Positions 41,944 to 51,637 of a DNA stretch of 64,000 bases are shown here, one piece after another. The notes beneath the pieces were generated by a model. That model did not search any database, had not been told where the DNA came from, and worked only from the letters and a program-made list of their open reading frames with translations. The stretch is from contig CAYXVF010000016.1 of the NCBI GenBank assembly GCA_964468125.1, positions 1-64,000 of the forward strand, written 5' to 3'. The DNA is from CAYXVF01 sp964468125 (GTDB lineage Bacteria; Myxococcota; XYA12-FULL-58-9; CAYXVF01). The translations under genes and the position numbers were made by a program. Position 1 is the first letter of the stretch. Every line of letters starts with the position of its first letter.

Positions 41944-44307
41944 ATGACCTTATCTCCGGAGATCGAAGAGCGCTGGTGTCGCGGCCGGGAAACGGTGCCC
42001 CGCGACGGCGCACTCGTCCTGTATTGGATGCGCACCGCCGTGCGCGCCTACGAAAATCCCGCTCTCGACGCGGCCCTACTGACCGCCCGTTCCCTGGGCG
42101 TACCGCTCCTCGTCTACCACGCCGTCTCCGAGCGCTATCCTTACGCGAATGACCGGCATCACCACTTCATTCTCGAAGGGGCACGCGATGTCTCCCGTGA
42201 GCTCGCCGAGCGAGGCATTCCCTATGCGCTCCACGTCGAGCGGGAGGGAAATCGAGGGCCGCACCTGAAAACCCTCGGCCACCGCGCGGCGGTCGTCATC
42301 TCGGAGGAAATGCCGGTGAGCCCCCTCCGCGAGTGGACCGAAACCCTCGCCGCTGCAATCGATGCACCGGTTTGGACCTTTGATACGGCGTGCGTCGTCC
42401 CGGTCACTCTGCCCGGCAAGCCCTACACACGCGCTTTCAAATACCGCGATGCGGTGAAGCGCTTTCGGCGCGATCGCATCGCCCGTGAGTGGCAGGAGCA
42501 GGAGGATCCTGGGGACGCGACGATCCCGGTCGAGCTTCCCTTCGACCCGGTGGACCTCGAAGTGACGTCAGCGGATGAGCTCGTTGCCGCATGCAGAATC
42601 GACCACTCGGTGGCGCCGGTGCCGCATACGCGGGGCGGCTCTGCGGCGGGTTATGCGCGCTGGGAGCGGTTCAAGGCGCGAGGGCTCAAAGCCTACGGGC
42701 GGACGCGAAACGACCCGCTCAAGGATGGGGTGAGCCGAATGTCTGCCTATCTCCACTACGGACACGTCTCTCCGCTGCGTCTGGCGCGCGAGGCTCACGC
42801 GGCGAAGGCGGAGAAGTACGTTGATGAGCTCGTAACTTGGCGCGAGCTCGCCTACACCTACTGCTACTACGAGTCGGATCTGGACACCGTGGAAGCGCTT
42901 CCGTCCTGGGCTCGGGAGACCTTTCGCGCTGGAGAGTGCGACCCGCGTCCCGCGCTCTATTCCTGGGAGACCTTGGCGCGCGCCCAAACCGGTGACGCGC
43001 TCTGGGATGCGTGTCAACGCTCGCTCCTGATCCATGGCGAGCTGCACAACAATGTGCGCATGACCTGGGGCAAAGCCTTCTCCCAGTGGACCCCAAACGT
43101 CGAGCGCGCGCTCGCGCTCGCGCTCGATCTCAACCATCGCTATGCGCTGGACGGTCGGGATCCGAGCTCCTATGGCGGTATCTTGTGGTGCTTTGGCCAG
43201 TTCGATCGTCCCTTCTCGCCCGCACAGCCGATCATCGGGGTGGTGAGGCCGCGTCCTACGGAACAGCACGCCAGGCGCCTCGATGTTCGCGCCTATTCGG
43301 CGAAGACCGGTCGGCCGCTGGTGCACAACCCCCCAAAGGTCGCCGTGGTTGGCGCTGGGGTTGCCGGGATGATGTGTGCCCGGACACTGAAAGACCACGG
43401 CGTCCCAGTGGTGGTGTTCGACAAGGGGCGAGGAGCCGGTGGGCGAATGTCCACGCGGCGGGCAGAGCCGAGGGCGTTCGATCATGGCGCCCCGTACTTT
43501 GTTGCCAGGGACCGCACGTTTCGCCGCTACGTCACGAGCTGGCTCGAGGACGGAATCGTGGAGCGCTGGGCCGGTCGACCCGCGCGCCTCAGCGACGGCG
43601 TCATCCACTCTGACGACGGGCCGAAAGAGCGTTTCGTCGGCTCGCCCAGGATGTCGGCGGTGGTGGCCCATCTCGCCGAGGACCTAGACGTTCGCTTCGG
43701 CGCGGAAGTAACGTCCATGGTTCGCGAGGGTGGTGGTTTTCACGTTGTGCTCGGAGACGAGCGCTCTGGCCCCTTTGACCTCGTGCTCTTTGGTGCGCCC
43801 GCGCCACAGACCGCCCGGCTCGCACCCCTCTTCGCCGAACGCCTAGAGTCGGTGCGCTACCGGCCCGCATGGACGACACTGATCTCCCTCGATGAGGAGC
43901 CAGACGAGCTCCAATGGGACTCGCTCAAGGTCGAGAGCTCGATCGTTGCGTGGATCGCGCGCAATCACAAAAAGCCCGGCCGCGCGGATGCACCGAGCCT
44001 CGTCGTACAAGCGGAGCAGGGCTACAGCCTCGAGCATCTCGAGGACCATGAGACGTCTGTTACCGGTGCCATGTGTGAGGCCGTCTCGACCCTCACAGGA
44101 ATCTCCCCCTCGCGGATGGTGGAAGCGCGCGCGCATCGATGGCGCTATGCCCTCGTAGAGCAGGCGCTCGGTGAGCCCTGCCTTTGGGACGCGGACGCGG
44201 GGCTCGGTGTCTGTGGCGACGGGTGTCTCGGTCCGCGGGTCGAGGATGCGTTCTCGAGCGGCGTGGCTCTAGCCGGTCGTGTGCTCTCCTGGATGCGTGG
44301 TGCGTGA
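41944..44307 (+). CDS. class II DNA photolyase fused to renalase-like FAD oxidoreductase
   Basis: 787 residues. Residues 1-450 are a class II CPD photolyase: LVLYWMRTAVRAYENPALD, RNDPLKDGVSRMSAYLHYGHVSP, LVTWRELAYTYCYYE, HGELHNNVRMTWGK and GRDPSSYGGILWCFGQFDRPF, including FAD-binding and Asn/Arg-rich lesion-site segments. A second FAD domain starts at residue 465 with VAVVGAGVAGMMCARTL, then GRGAGGRMSTRR and a C-terminal GLGVCGDGC with renalase-like or amine-oxidase character. No stop or shift separates them. The gene is followed, with an 8-base overlap, by ligase-associated repair genes, so it appears to head a DNA-repair operon. The oxidoreductase half may supply reduced flavin, but that is speculation. 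Confidence 0.88.
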   Translation: MTLSPEIEERWCRGRETVPRDGALVLYWMRTAVRAYENPALDAALLTARSLGVPLLVYHAVSERYPYANDRHHHFILEGARDVSRELAERGIPYALHVEREGNRGPHLKTLGHRAAVVISEEMPVSPLREWTETLAAAIDAPVWTFDTACVVPVTLPGKPYTRAFKYRDAVKRFRRDRIAREWQEQEDPGDATIPVELPFDPVDLEVTSADELVAACRIDHSVAPVPHTRGGSAAGYARWERFKARGLKAYGRTRNDPLKDGVSRMSAYLHYGHVSPLRLAREAHAAKAEKYVDELVTWRELAYTYCYYESDLDTVEALPSWARETFRAGECDPRPALYSWETLARAQTGDALWDACQRSLLIHGELHNNVRMTWGKAFSQWTPNVERALALALDLNHRYALDGRDPSSYGGILWCFGQFDRPFSPAQPIIGVVRPRPTEQHARRLDVRAYSAKTGRPLVHNPPKVAVVGAGVAGMMCARTLKDHGVPVVVFDKGRGAGGRMSTRRAEPRAFDHGAPYFVARDRTFRRYVTSWLEDGIVERWAGRPARLSDGVIHSDDGPKERFVGSPRMSAVVAHLAEDLDVRFGAEVTSMVREGGGFHVVLGDERSGPFDLVLFGAPAPQTARLAPLFAERLESVRYRPAWTTLISLDEEPDELQWDSLKVESSIVAWIARNHKKPGRADAPSLVVQAEQGYSLEHLEDHETSVTGAMCEAVSTLTGISPSRMVEARAHRWRYALVEQALGEPCLWDADAGLGVCGDGCLGPRVEDAFSSGVALAGRVLSWMRGA

Positions 44308-45304
44308 CCCGCTCTTGAAAGTGACCGAGTCGGGTCTCTACTGCGCGCGCGGGGATTTTTACGTCGACCCCTGGCGCGGGGTGGAGCGCGCACTGATCAC
44401 CCATGGTCACGCAGACCATGCACGCGCGGGCTCACGCCACTACTGGGCTGCGAGCGCCGGTGCACCGATTCTTCGACAACGTCTCCTCGAAATCGATCTC
44501 ACCCCCGTGGACTATGGGAAAGCCTTCGAGCTCGGGGGTGTGCAGGTGTCCTTTCACCCCGCCGGCCACGTCTTGGGATCCGCGCAGGTACGCCTCGAGG
44601 CCGATCGGGAGGTGTGGGTGGTCTCCGGCGATTACAAGCGCTCGCCGGACCCGACGTGCCAGCCGTTCGAGGTGGTGCCCTGCGACGTTTTCATCAGCGA
44701 GGCGACCTTCGCTCTCCCGGTCTATCAGTGGCGGCCCGGCGAAGAGATCGCGCGCGAGATCCTCGCCTGGTGGGACGCAAATGCGAAGCGCGGTCGCAAC
44801 TCCGTGCTCTTGTGTTACGCCCTCGGCAAAGCACAGCGAGTCCTCGCGGAGCTCTCGCAACTCACGGACCGTGGCGTCCACGTGCACGGCGCTGTCGATT
44901 CGATCGTTCAGCTCTATCGCGACTCGGGGATTGCAATGCTCGACAGCGAAAAGGTCGACGGTCGTGACCAGCGCAAGAAGTTTCGTGGCGAGCTCGTCGT
45001 TGCTCCGCCCTCGGCGGCGGGGTCGACCTGGCTGCGCCGCTTTGGCGACTACCAGCTCGGCTTTGCGTCCGGCTGGATGCGTTTGCGGGGCTCGCGCCGA
45101 CGCCGCGGCTACGACCGGGGCTTCATCCTCAGCGACCATGCAGACTGGCCCGGACTCGTTGACACCATTCGTGCGACCGGCGCGCGCAAGGTGCTCGCCA
45201 CCCATGGCTACACCGACGCGATCGTGCGCTATCTGCGGGAGGAGGGTGTCGACGCCGAGGCCCTCGAGACCGCCTTCGAGGGCGAAGGGGAGGGGGGTCA
45301 ATGA
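44300..45304 (+). CDS. ligase-associated DNA exonuclease (metallo-beta-lactamase fold)
   Basis: 334 residues from GTG 44300 (GTG 44297 also possible), overlapping the photolyase stop. The metal site is THGHADHARAG (HxHxDH), followed by HPAGHVLGSAQVRLE and WVVSGDYKRSPDPTCQPFE; later ligands are in LSDHADWPGL. It is the standard first member of the exonuclease-ligase-helicase-PdeM set and should trim DNA 3' ends before ligation. GTCAATGA overlap with the ligase gene shows coupling. Confidence 0.9.
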   Translation: MRDPLLKVTESGLYCARGDFYVDPWRGVERALITHGHADHARAGSRHYWAASAGAPILRQRLLEIDLTPVDYGKAFELGGVQVSFHPAGHVLGSAQVRLEADREVWVVSGDYKRSPDPTCQPFEVVPCDVFISEATFALPVYQWRPGEEIAREILAWWDANAKRGRNSVLLCYALGKAQRVLAELSQLTDRGVHVHGAVDSIVQLYRDSGIAMLDSEKVDGRDQRKKFRGELVVAPPSAAGSTWLRRFGDYQLGFASGWMRLRGSRRRRGYDRGFILSDHADWPGLVDTIRATGARKVLATHGYTDAIVRYLREEGVDAEALETAFEGEGEGGQ

Positions 45305-46998
45305 GGCGGCTGGCGCATCTCTTCGAGGCCTTGGACCAGACGACCTCCACCAACGCGAAGGTCGATCACCTCGTCGATTACTTCTCCTCGACTCCCCCGG
45401 AAGACGCGGCTTGGACTGTTTTCTTTTTGACGGGCCGCCGCATGAAGCGACTGATCGGGTCGCGACAACTTCGCGCCTGGGTCGTTGGCGCCTGCGATTT
45501 GCCCGAGTGGCTCGTCAATGAATGTTACTCGGTGGTGGGGGACATCGCGGAGACGGTCGCTCTGCTGCTCGAGAACGACCGAGACACGGGCGAGGACGTG
45601 CCGCTCAACGCCTGGATGCGAGAGCGTATCGAGCCCTTGCGGCATCGGGATGAGCACTTTCAGCAGGAGTGCATCGTCGGTTGGTGGCGCGTACTCCCTA
45701 CGCGAGAGATCTTCATCCTCAACAAGCTCCTCACCGGCGGTTTTCGCGTTGGGGTGTCGAAGACCCTCGTCGTGCGCGCCCTCGCGCGGGTGGCTTCGGT
45801 GGAACCTGCGACGGTTCAGCACCGTCTCATGGGACGCTGGACGCCGAGCGCGGAAGGTTTTTTGCGCATACTCTCTGACGACACGAGCGACGTCGATAGC
45901 TCGAAGCCCTATCCGTACTTCCTTGCCTCACCGCTGGAACGGGAGGTGGAAGAGTTGGGTCCCCGCGCGGACTGGGCGGCCGAGTGGAAGTGGGACGGAA
46001 TTCGCTCGCAGCTGGTGGTCCGGGACGGGCAGGTTTTCTTCTGGTCCCGCGGCGAAGAGCTCGTCACCGAGCGCTATCCGGAGGTGAGCGAGGAACATGG
46101 CGTGCGGGACGGGACCGTGCTCGACGGCGAGATCCTCGCCTATCGTGACGGACCCCTGCCCTTCGCCGAGCTGCAGCGGCGAATCGGTCGCAAGACGGTC
46201 AGCGACGCCCTCTTGGATGATGTGCCCGTCGCCTTCATGGCCTACGACGTGTTGGAGCACGAGGGACGTGACATTCGGGCAGAGCCGTTGAATGTCCGGC
46301 GCCGCGTCCTCGAATCGATCGTCGGGGCGTCGGGCCCGGCGATTGTGCTCTCGCCTCTGGTGGCAGGCGAGGGCTGGGAAGAGCTCGCGCGCCTCAGGGC
46401 CGAGTCGAGAGAGCGACGGGTGGAGGGCTTGATGCTCAAGCGCTGGAGCTCGCCCTACCGAGCAGGCCGAAAACGCGGCGACTGGTGGAAGTGGAAGATC
46501 GAGCCCTTCAGCATCGACGCGGTCATGGTCTACGCCCAGGCGGGACACGGGAAGCGAGCGAACCTCTACACGGACTACACCTTCGCAGTCTGGCAGGACG
46601 GCGAGCTGACCCCGGTGGCCAAAGCCTACTCGGGGCTCGACAACGAAGAGATCCGAAAGCTCGACCGCTGGATCCGAAAGAACACCGTCGAGAAGTTCGG
46701 TCCCGTCCGAAGCGTGACGCCCGCGCAGGTCTTCGAGATCGCCTTCGAGGGGTTGCAGGCTTCGTCCCGCCACAAGTCCGGGGTGGCGCTGCGGTTTCCG
46801 CGTATCGCGCGCTGGCGTCAGGACAAGCGGATCGAAGAGGCGGACACGCTCGAGCAGCTCCAGGCGCTCTTGAAGATCGAGGGCGAGGCGGCGGTGGCCG
46901 CGAAGGGGAGGGAGGAGCTGCCGCGGACGGGCAAACGACGTCGGCGAAAACCTCGAGGCCCAGAGCAGCTCGACCTGTTCCTGGAGGCCGAGCGTTGA
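45301..46998 (+). CDS. ATP-dependent DNA ligase (ligase-associated operon type)
   Basis: 565 residues. Residues 1-200 are the DNA-binding domain. The adenylation motif AEWKWDGIR has its lysine near 230. Other nucleotidyltransferase motifs: DGEILAYRDG (III), FMAYDVLE, EGLMLKRWSSPY (IV) and WWKWKIEPFSIDAVM (V). An OB-fold and a basic tail (GKRRRRKPRG) complete it. The start overlaps the exonuclease stop by four bases, and the stop overlaps the TTG of the helicase. It seals nicks with ATP, separately from the housekeeping NAD-dependent LigA. Confidence 0.93.
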   Translation: MRRLAHLFEALDQTTSTNAKVDHLVDYFSSTPPEDAAWTVFFLTGRRMKRLIGSRQLRAWVVGACDLPEWLVNECYSVVGDIAETVALLLENDRDTGEDVPLNAWMRERIEPLRHRDEHFQQECIVGWWRVLPTREIFILNKLLTGGFRVGVSKTLVVRALARVASVEPATVQHRLMGRWTPSAEGFLRILSDDTSDVDSSKPYPYFLASPLEREVEELGPRADWAAEWKWDGIRSQLVVRDGQVFFWSRGEELVTERYPEVSEEHGVRDGTVLDGEILAYRDGPLPFAELQRRIGRKTVSDALLDDVPVAFMAYDVLEHEGRDIRAEPLNVRRRVLESIVGASGPAIVLSPLVAGEGWEELARLRAESRERRVEGLMLKRWSSPYRAGRKRGDWWKWKIEPFSIDAVMVYAQAGHGKRANLYTDYTFAVWQDGELTPVAKAYSGLDNEEIRKLDRWIRKNTVEKFGPVRSVTPAQVFEIAFEGLQASSRHKSGVALRFPRIARWRQDKRIEEADTLEQLQALLKIEGEAAVAAKGREELPRTGKRRRRKPRGPEQLDLFLEAER

Positions 46999-49499
46999 GC
47001 GGGAAGGAGGCACGTCGCGCGGCGATCCGCGCCCGGCTAAAGCGCAAGCCGACGCTGCCCGTGCGCGCGCCCGTCGCGAAGGACGGTCGAGCGGTCGTGG
47101 AGGGTTGGTTTCGGAGCCTTGGCTACGCCCCCCATCCCTTTCAAGTCGAGGCATGGGATGCTTTTGCGCGCGGTGAGAGCGGACTGATTCAGGTCCCCAC
47201 GGGCTCCGGCAAGACCTACGCCGCCTATCTCGGCGCGCTCGCGGAGATCTTGGAGGCCGAAGAGGAGGGCCTGAAAATTCTCTACATCACGCCGCTGCGT
47301 GCGGTCACCCGTGACGTGGAGCTCGCCCTCCGACGGCCCGTGGAGGAGCTCGAGCTTCCCTTGCGCGTCGAGTCTCGCACCGGCGATACGAGCCAATCGA
47401 CGCGCGCGCGCCAGAAGATGCGCATGCCTGACGTGCTCGTCACTACGCCGGAGTCGCTCGCTCTGCTCCTGACCTACGGGGACGGGGTGGAGCGCTTCTC
47501 CGCGCTGCGAGCGGTGATTGTCGATGAGTGGCATGAGCTCCTCGCAACCAAGCGCGGCGCCTTACTCGAGCTGTCGCTCTCACGGGTGCGGGCGCACGCT
47601 CCCCGGGTTCAGACCTGGGCGCTCTCGGCTACACTCCGAAATCTCGAGGAAGCGGCGCAGGCCGCGGTGGGTATGGGCCTCGAGCCGCGGGTGATCCGCG
47701 GGCGGATCGAGCGCCCGATCGACGTGCAGACCCTCCTCCCTGACGATCGCGAACGCCTGCCGTGGGCCGGGCATCTGGGTCTGAGCATGCTCGACGTCGT
47801 CCTCGATTATCTGGACCCGGAGCACCCGACGCTCCTGTTCACGAACGTGCGTTCCCAGGCCGAGCGTTGGTACCAAGCGATCGTCGAAGCGCGACCCGAG
47901 TGGTCCGAGCTGCTGGCCCTGCACCACGGCTCCCTCGACCGGGAGGAGCGCGAGCGCGTGGAGGAGGGTCTGAAGTGCGGCGCGCTTCGCATTGTCGTGT
48001 GTACGAGCTCCCTCGACCTCGGCGTCGACTTCGCACCCATCGAGCGCACGATTCAGCTCGGCTCGATCAAAGGGGTGGCCCGAATCCTTCAGCGCGCGGG
48101 GCGCAGCGCTCACCGCCCCGGCGCTACGGCCCGTGTCGCTTGCGTCCCGACCCATGCGTTTGAGCTGATTGAAGTCGCCGCGGCGAAGATGGCGATCGCG
48201 CTCGGTGAAATCGAGGGGCGAAAGCCTCAGAACAAGCCACTCGATGTCCTGGCCCAACATCTCGTGACCTGCGCGCTCGGCGGAGGATTCACCCGTGAGT
48301 CGATCACTGAGGAGGTCCGGAGTGCCTATGGGTTTCGTACGCTCACGGACGAAGAGCTCGAGTGGACCCTCGAGCTCGTGACCGTTGGCGGACCCACGCT
48401 TAGGGCCTATGAGGAGTATCAGCGGGTCCGCGTGTACGAGGATCGCTATCTCGCCCGCGACAAGAAGGTTGCAACCAGCCACCGACTCTCCATCGGAACC
48501 ATCGTTGCCGACGCTGCCATTCAGTTGCGTTACAAGAGCGGTCGGGTGATCGGAACGATCGAAGAGAACTTCATCGCCAAGCTGAATCCGGGTGAGAAGT
48601 TCCTCTTTGCTGGAAAAGCGCTCGAGCTCTTGGAGCTGAAGAACCTCGACGCCTATGTGAAGACTGCTCGAGGGCAGGTCACTTTCACGCCCCGGTGGGC
48701 GGGGGGGCGCTTGCCGTTGTCCGACACGTTGTCGTTCTCCGTCCGTCGGGCGCTCGACGAGGCCTCTAGAGGTGGCTTCGAGGGCGTGGAAATGGACCGT
48801 GCGCGGGAGCTGCTCGAGACGCAAGCTCGACACTCGCACGTACCGCGCTTGAACGAGGTGCTCTTCGAGGTCTGCCGCACGCGCGAAGGTCAGCATCTCT
48901 TCGTCTTTCCTTTCGACGGGCGGGCGGTGCACGAAGGCCTGGCGGCGGTGTTGGCGCTTCGGCTCGGGCGCGAAGCGCCCGGAACCTTCTCCATCGCGGT
49001 GAATGACTACGGATTGGAGCTCCTCCACCCGGACGAGTACGACTACTCGAGCCGACTCACGGACGCCCTTTTTGACCCGGAGACGCTCGCGGAGGATGCA
49101 CTACAGAGCATGAACGTGAGCCAGCTCGCGAAGCGTCAGTTTCGTGAGATCGCCCGCGTTGCGGGTCTCATCGTTCAGCCCTACCCCGGGGCGCGGCGCA
49201 GCTTGAAGCAGCTACAGGCGAGCAGCTCGTTGATTTACGACGTGTTCGAGCGCTACGACCCTGAGAATCTGCTTCTGGCCCAGGCGCGTCGCGAGGTGCT
49301 CGAGCACTACTTCGAGCAGAGCCGTCTGGGCGAGACGCTGCGCCGACTTCGGAGCGATTCGCGGGTGGTACGCGAGGTCCAGCACCCGACGCCGCTCGGT
49401 TTGCCGCTCGTGATCGAACGCGTGCGCAACCAGCTCTCCACCGAATCCATCGAGGACCGGATCGCGCGCATGAAGCGCCAGTGGGCGGAGATCGCTTGA
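46995..49499 (+). CDS. ligase-associated DEXH helicase (Lhr-type)
   Basis: 834 residues from TTG 46995, which overlaps the ligase stop (TTGA) and gives the family's usual length. Walker A is VPTGSGKTYAAYLGAL (near 68), motif II VDEWHELLATKRG (DEXH, near 175), motif III SATLRN, motif V VCTSSLDLGVDF and motif VI QRAGRSAHRPG. The C-terminal Lhr-core region includes the winged helix and Lhr-type domain. It is an ATP-dependent 3'-5' helicase for repair of damaged ends. Function follows from family plus operon. Confidence 0.92.
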   Translation: MSGKEARRAAIRARLKRKPTLPVRAPVAKDGRAVVEGWFRSLGYAPHPFQVEAWDAFARGESGLIQVPTGSGKTYAAYLGALAEILEAEEEGLKILYITPLRAVTRDVELALRRPVEELELPLRVESRTGDTSQSTRARQKMRMPDVLVTTPESLALLLTYGDGVERFSALRAVIVDEWHELLATKRGALLELSLSRVRAHAPRVQTWALSATLRNLEEAAQAAVGMGLEPRVIRGRIERPIDVQTLLPDDRERLPWAGHLGLSMLDVVLDYLDPEHPTLLFTNVRSQAERWYQAIVEARPEWSELLALHHGSLDREERERVEEGLKCGALRIVVCTSSLDLGVDFAPIERTIQLGSIKGVARILQRAGRSAHRPGATARVACVPTHAFELIEVAAAKMAIALGEIEGRKPQNKPLDVLAQHLVTCALGGGFTRESITEEVRSAYGFRTLTDEELEWTLELVTVGGPTLRAYEEYQRVRVYEDRYLARDKKVATSHRLSIGTIVADAAIQLRYKSGRVIGTIEENFIAKLNPGEKFLFAGKALELLELKNLDAYVKTARGQVTFTPRWAGGRLPLSDTLSFSVRRALDEASRGGFEGVEMDRARELLETQARHSHVPRLNEVLFEVCRTREGQHLFVFPFDGRAVHEGLAAVLALRLGREAPGTFSIAVNDYGLELLHPDEYDYSSRLTDALFDPETLAEDALQSMNVSQLAKRQFREIARVAGLIVQPYPGARRSLKQLQASSSLIYDVFERYDPENLLLAQARREVLEHYFEQSRLGETLRRLRSDSRVVREVQHPTPLGLPLVIERVRNQLSTESIEDRIARMKRQWAEIA

Positions 49500-49591
49500 T
49501 CTCCACATTCTGGGGCGACCGTCGCTTCGCTGCTCCTCGTGATCGGCCTCATCAGCGTCGGCTCGGGAGTGAGCTCTGCGCCGACAGCGAT

Positions 49592-51631
49592 CTAGAATGC
49601 AGCACTCAGCGTCAGCCGAGCACTGAGCGGCGGCCCGGGGGCCACGTGCGCACTCGGCAACGCGCTCCCCGAGGTCGGCCAACGGCTCGGAAACTGATAG
49701 GCGCCTTCGTAGTTTGCTTGATTCAGCAGATTGTCCGCTGCCGCCTCGACACGATACCGCCCCCAGTCATAGCCGGCGACCGCGCTCGTGATCCAAAGCC
49801 AGTCGCTTTGGCCGCCAAACGGGAGATTCCGCGGCCCGACGGTTACCGCATGTAGTCCGCCGAAGAAGCCACCCAGCGGCCGGACGATCGCGTGGGCGCC
49901 GGCGACGAGTGAGGGTGCGAGCGGTACCGGGTCGTTGGATTCGCGCAGGCGAGCGCGCACCCAAGTGACGTCCGCCCGCAGCTCAATCGCTGCGCTCACC
50001 CGCCAGAGCGTCGCGAGCTCGACACCGAGCCGCTCGGTTGCCCCGAGCTCGACACTCGCCCCGGACACGTGGTCGAAGATCGACTCTCGCTCGATGAATG
50101 TAGCAAAGCCGGCCGCGGAGAGCTCGAGGGGGCCGAAGGTGAGTCGCGAGCCAACCTCCACCGCGTCGTTGACTGTCGGCTCCGCCCGAGGTGCGGTGGC
50201 GTCGTCAAAGCCGAGCTCGTCTCGCGCGATCCCCGCAAATGCGGCCAGCTCGGGCGGCCGAAGCCCGCGTCCGTAGGCGGCAAAGAGCTCGACGAACGTC
50301 CCCGGTCGATAACGCACTGACGCCCGCGGCGACACGACCACACGGGTTCCGTTACCGCGCCGCCCTTCGAGTCGGTCCTCGACCTTTGTCACCGTGGCGC
50401 CATCGACGCGACCGCCGAAATCGACCCGGAGCGCGCGATTCGGAGCATAACGAAACGAAGCGCCGGAGTGCCACGCCACCTGGGTGCCAGCGAGGTTGCG
50501 ATTCTCTGCGAGACGCTCACCGTTCAGGCCGACTTGCCACTCATTCTGCGCCACTCGCTCGGACCGTGCCGAGCCGTTTACGAGCACCGCCCATGCTTCA
50601 TCCAGCTCGTGAAGGTGATCCAATGAAAAACCGAGCATCACACTCTCATGGCGCTGCTCCAGGGCATCGCCATTCACGGGGTCGTCGAGAAATCCCGTGA
50701 AATTCTCGAGCAGCGAAAGATTGCGCGCCATGGCGTAGAGCTGTGCCTCGGTGTTCGCACCAGCGTCGCGTCGGTCATAGTTCAGACTCAACAAGGCGCG
50801 CCGGCTTTCGCCGCCCCAACGCTCGTCGCCGTAGCTGTCGCGCAGCGCAATGCGTTCGGCCTCGACGTCTTCTAGTCGAACGATGCCCGGGAGCTCAAAT
50901 CGAGCTGCGTTCGCCGCGACGAGCAAATCGAGCTGCGATGCACCACTGGAATACAAGCGCGCGCGTCCCGTGGCCCCCGCACGTCGGGCGGCGCGCCGCT
51001 CTCCGAAACCCGCGTCCGTCATCACTTCGGCGGTCAAGAAGGTGGGGTCGTCGACCGCGAGGGGGGCGTAGCTGACGAGCAAACGGTGACGGTTGGTCGT
51101 ACCCGCGGTGTACCACCCGCGCACCCCGCGATTGCGGGCCGAGACGCCGAGGGAGTAGCCAATCGAGCCCGCGACCGCGAATGGACCTTGAGCGATGCTG
51201 AAGGGTCCCTTCGTGACCTCGACCTCGGAAATGATCTCCGGCGGAATGAGCGACAATTCGATGTAGCCCGTCGCGTGCACATTCGACCACTCGTTGAACG
51301 GAACCCCCGCGACCCGCGCCTCGATGTCGGCGCCGTGCAACGCATCAAAGCCACGAACGAAGAACTGGTAGCCTTTGCCTTCCGACCCATGCTGGACCAA
51401 CACGAATCCCGGCACGAGCCGAATCGCGTCGTCGGCGGTGCGCAGTGACGCGGTCGCGAGCTCTTCGTCGTGCAAGCGAACGGTCGAGGCGGTTTCGGGG
51501 ACGGGCTGCTTCACCTCGACGCGCACCGTCGTCTCGAACCCCTCGAAGTCCTCGAAGTTGTTCGTCGGCGGGTCGTCGGCGGTCGCCGCCGGTGCGACGA
51601 CCGCCCAGGTGAGCAGAAAAAACGGGCTCAT
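49592..51631 (-). CDS. TonB-dependent receptor, possible metal substrate
   Basis: About 679 residues, with ATG 51631 (GTG 51637 also possible). Signal peptide: FFLLTWAVVAPAATA. TonB-box-like ETTVRVEV is followed by the plug: DDAIRLVPGFVLVQHGSEGKG, VRGFDALHGADIEARVAGVPFNEW and ISEVEVTKGPFSIAQGPFAVAG. The barrel follows, ending in PPLSARLTLSAAF. It sits directly after two lipoprotein genes and downstream of a His-rich protein gene. No riboswitch or siderophore genes are nearby. The His/acid-rich partners suggest a metal ion, which is inference. Confidence 0.82.
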   Translation of the reverse strand: MSPFFLLTWAVVAPAATADDPPTNNFEDFEGFETTVRVEVKQPVPETASTVRLHDEELATASLRTADDAIRLVPGFVLVQHGSEGKGYQFFVRGFDALHGADIEARVAGVPFNEWSNVHATGYIELSLIPPEIISEVEVTKGPFSIAQGPFAVAGSIGYSLGVSARNRGVRGWYTAGTTNRHRLLVSYAPLAVDDPTFLTAEVMTDAGFGERRAARRAGATGRARLYSSGASQLDLLVAANAARFELPGIVRLEDVEAERIALRDSYGDERWGGESRRALLSLNYDRRDAGANTEAQLYAMARNLSLLENFTGFLDDPVNGDALEQRHESVMLGFSLDHLHELDEAWAVLVNGSARSERVAQNEWQVGLNGERLAENRNLAGTQVAWHSGASFRYAPNRALRVDFGGRVDGATVTKVEDRLEGRRGNGTRVVVSPRASVRYRPGTFVELFAAYGRGLRPPELAAFAGIARDELGFDDATAPRAEPTVNDAVEVGSRLTFGPLELSAAGFATFIERESIFDHVSGASVELGATERLGVELATLWRVSAAIELRADVTWVRARLRESNDPVPLAPSLVAGAHAIVRPLGGFFGGLHAVTVGPRNLPFGGQSDWLWITSAVAGYDWGRYRVEAAADNLLNQANYEGAYQFPSRWPTSGSALPSAHVAPGPPLSARLTLSAAF

Positions 51632-51637
51632 GGCCAC

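Noticed and set aside
47580..49028. Long minus-strand open frame (482 codons)
   Set aside because: It is antisense to the Lhr-type helicase, which has all helicase motifs on the plus strand.
49514..49594. Signal-peptide-like stretch LLLVIGLISVGSG on the plus strand
   Set aside because: It has no start codon and stops after about 30 residues in the gap behind the helicase; too short to support a gene call.
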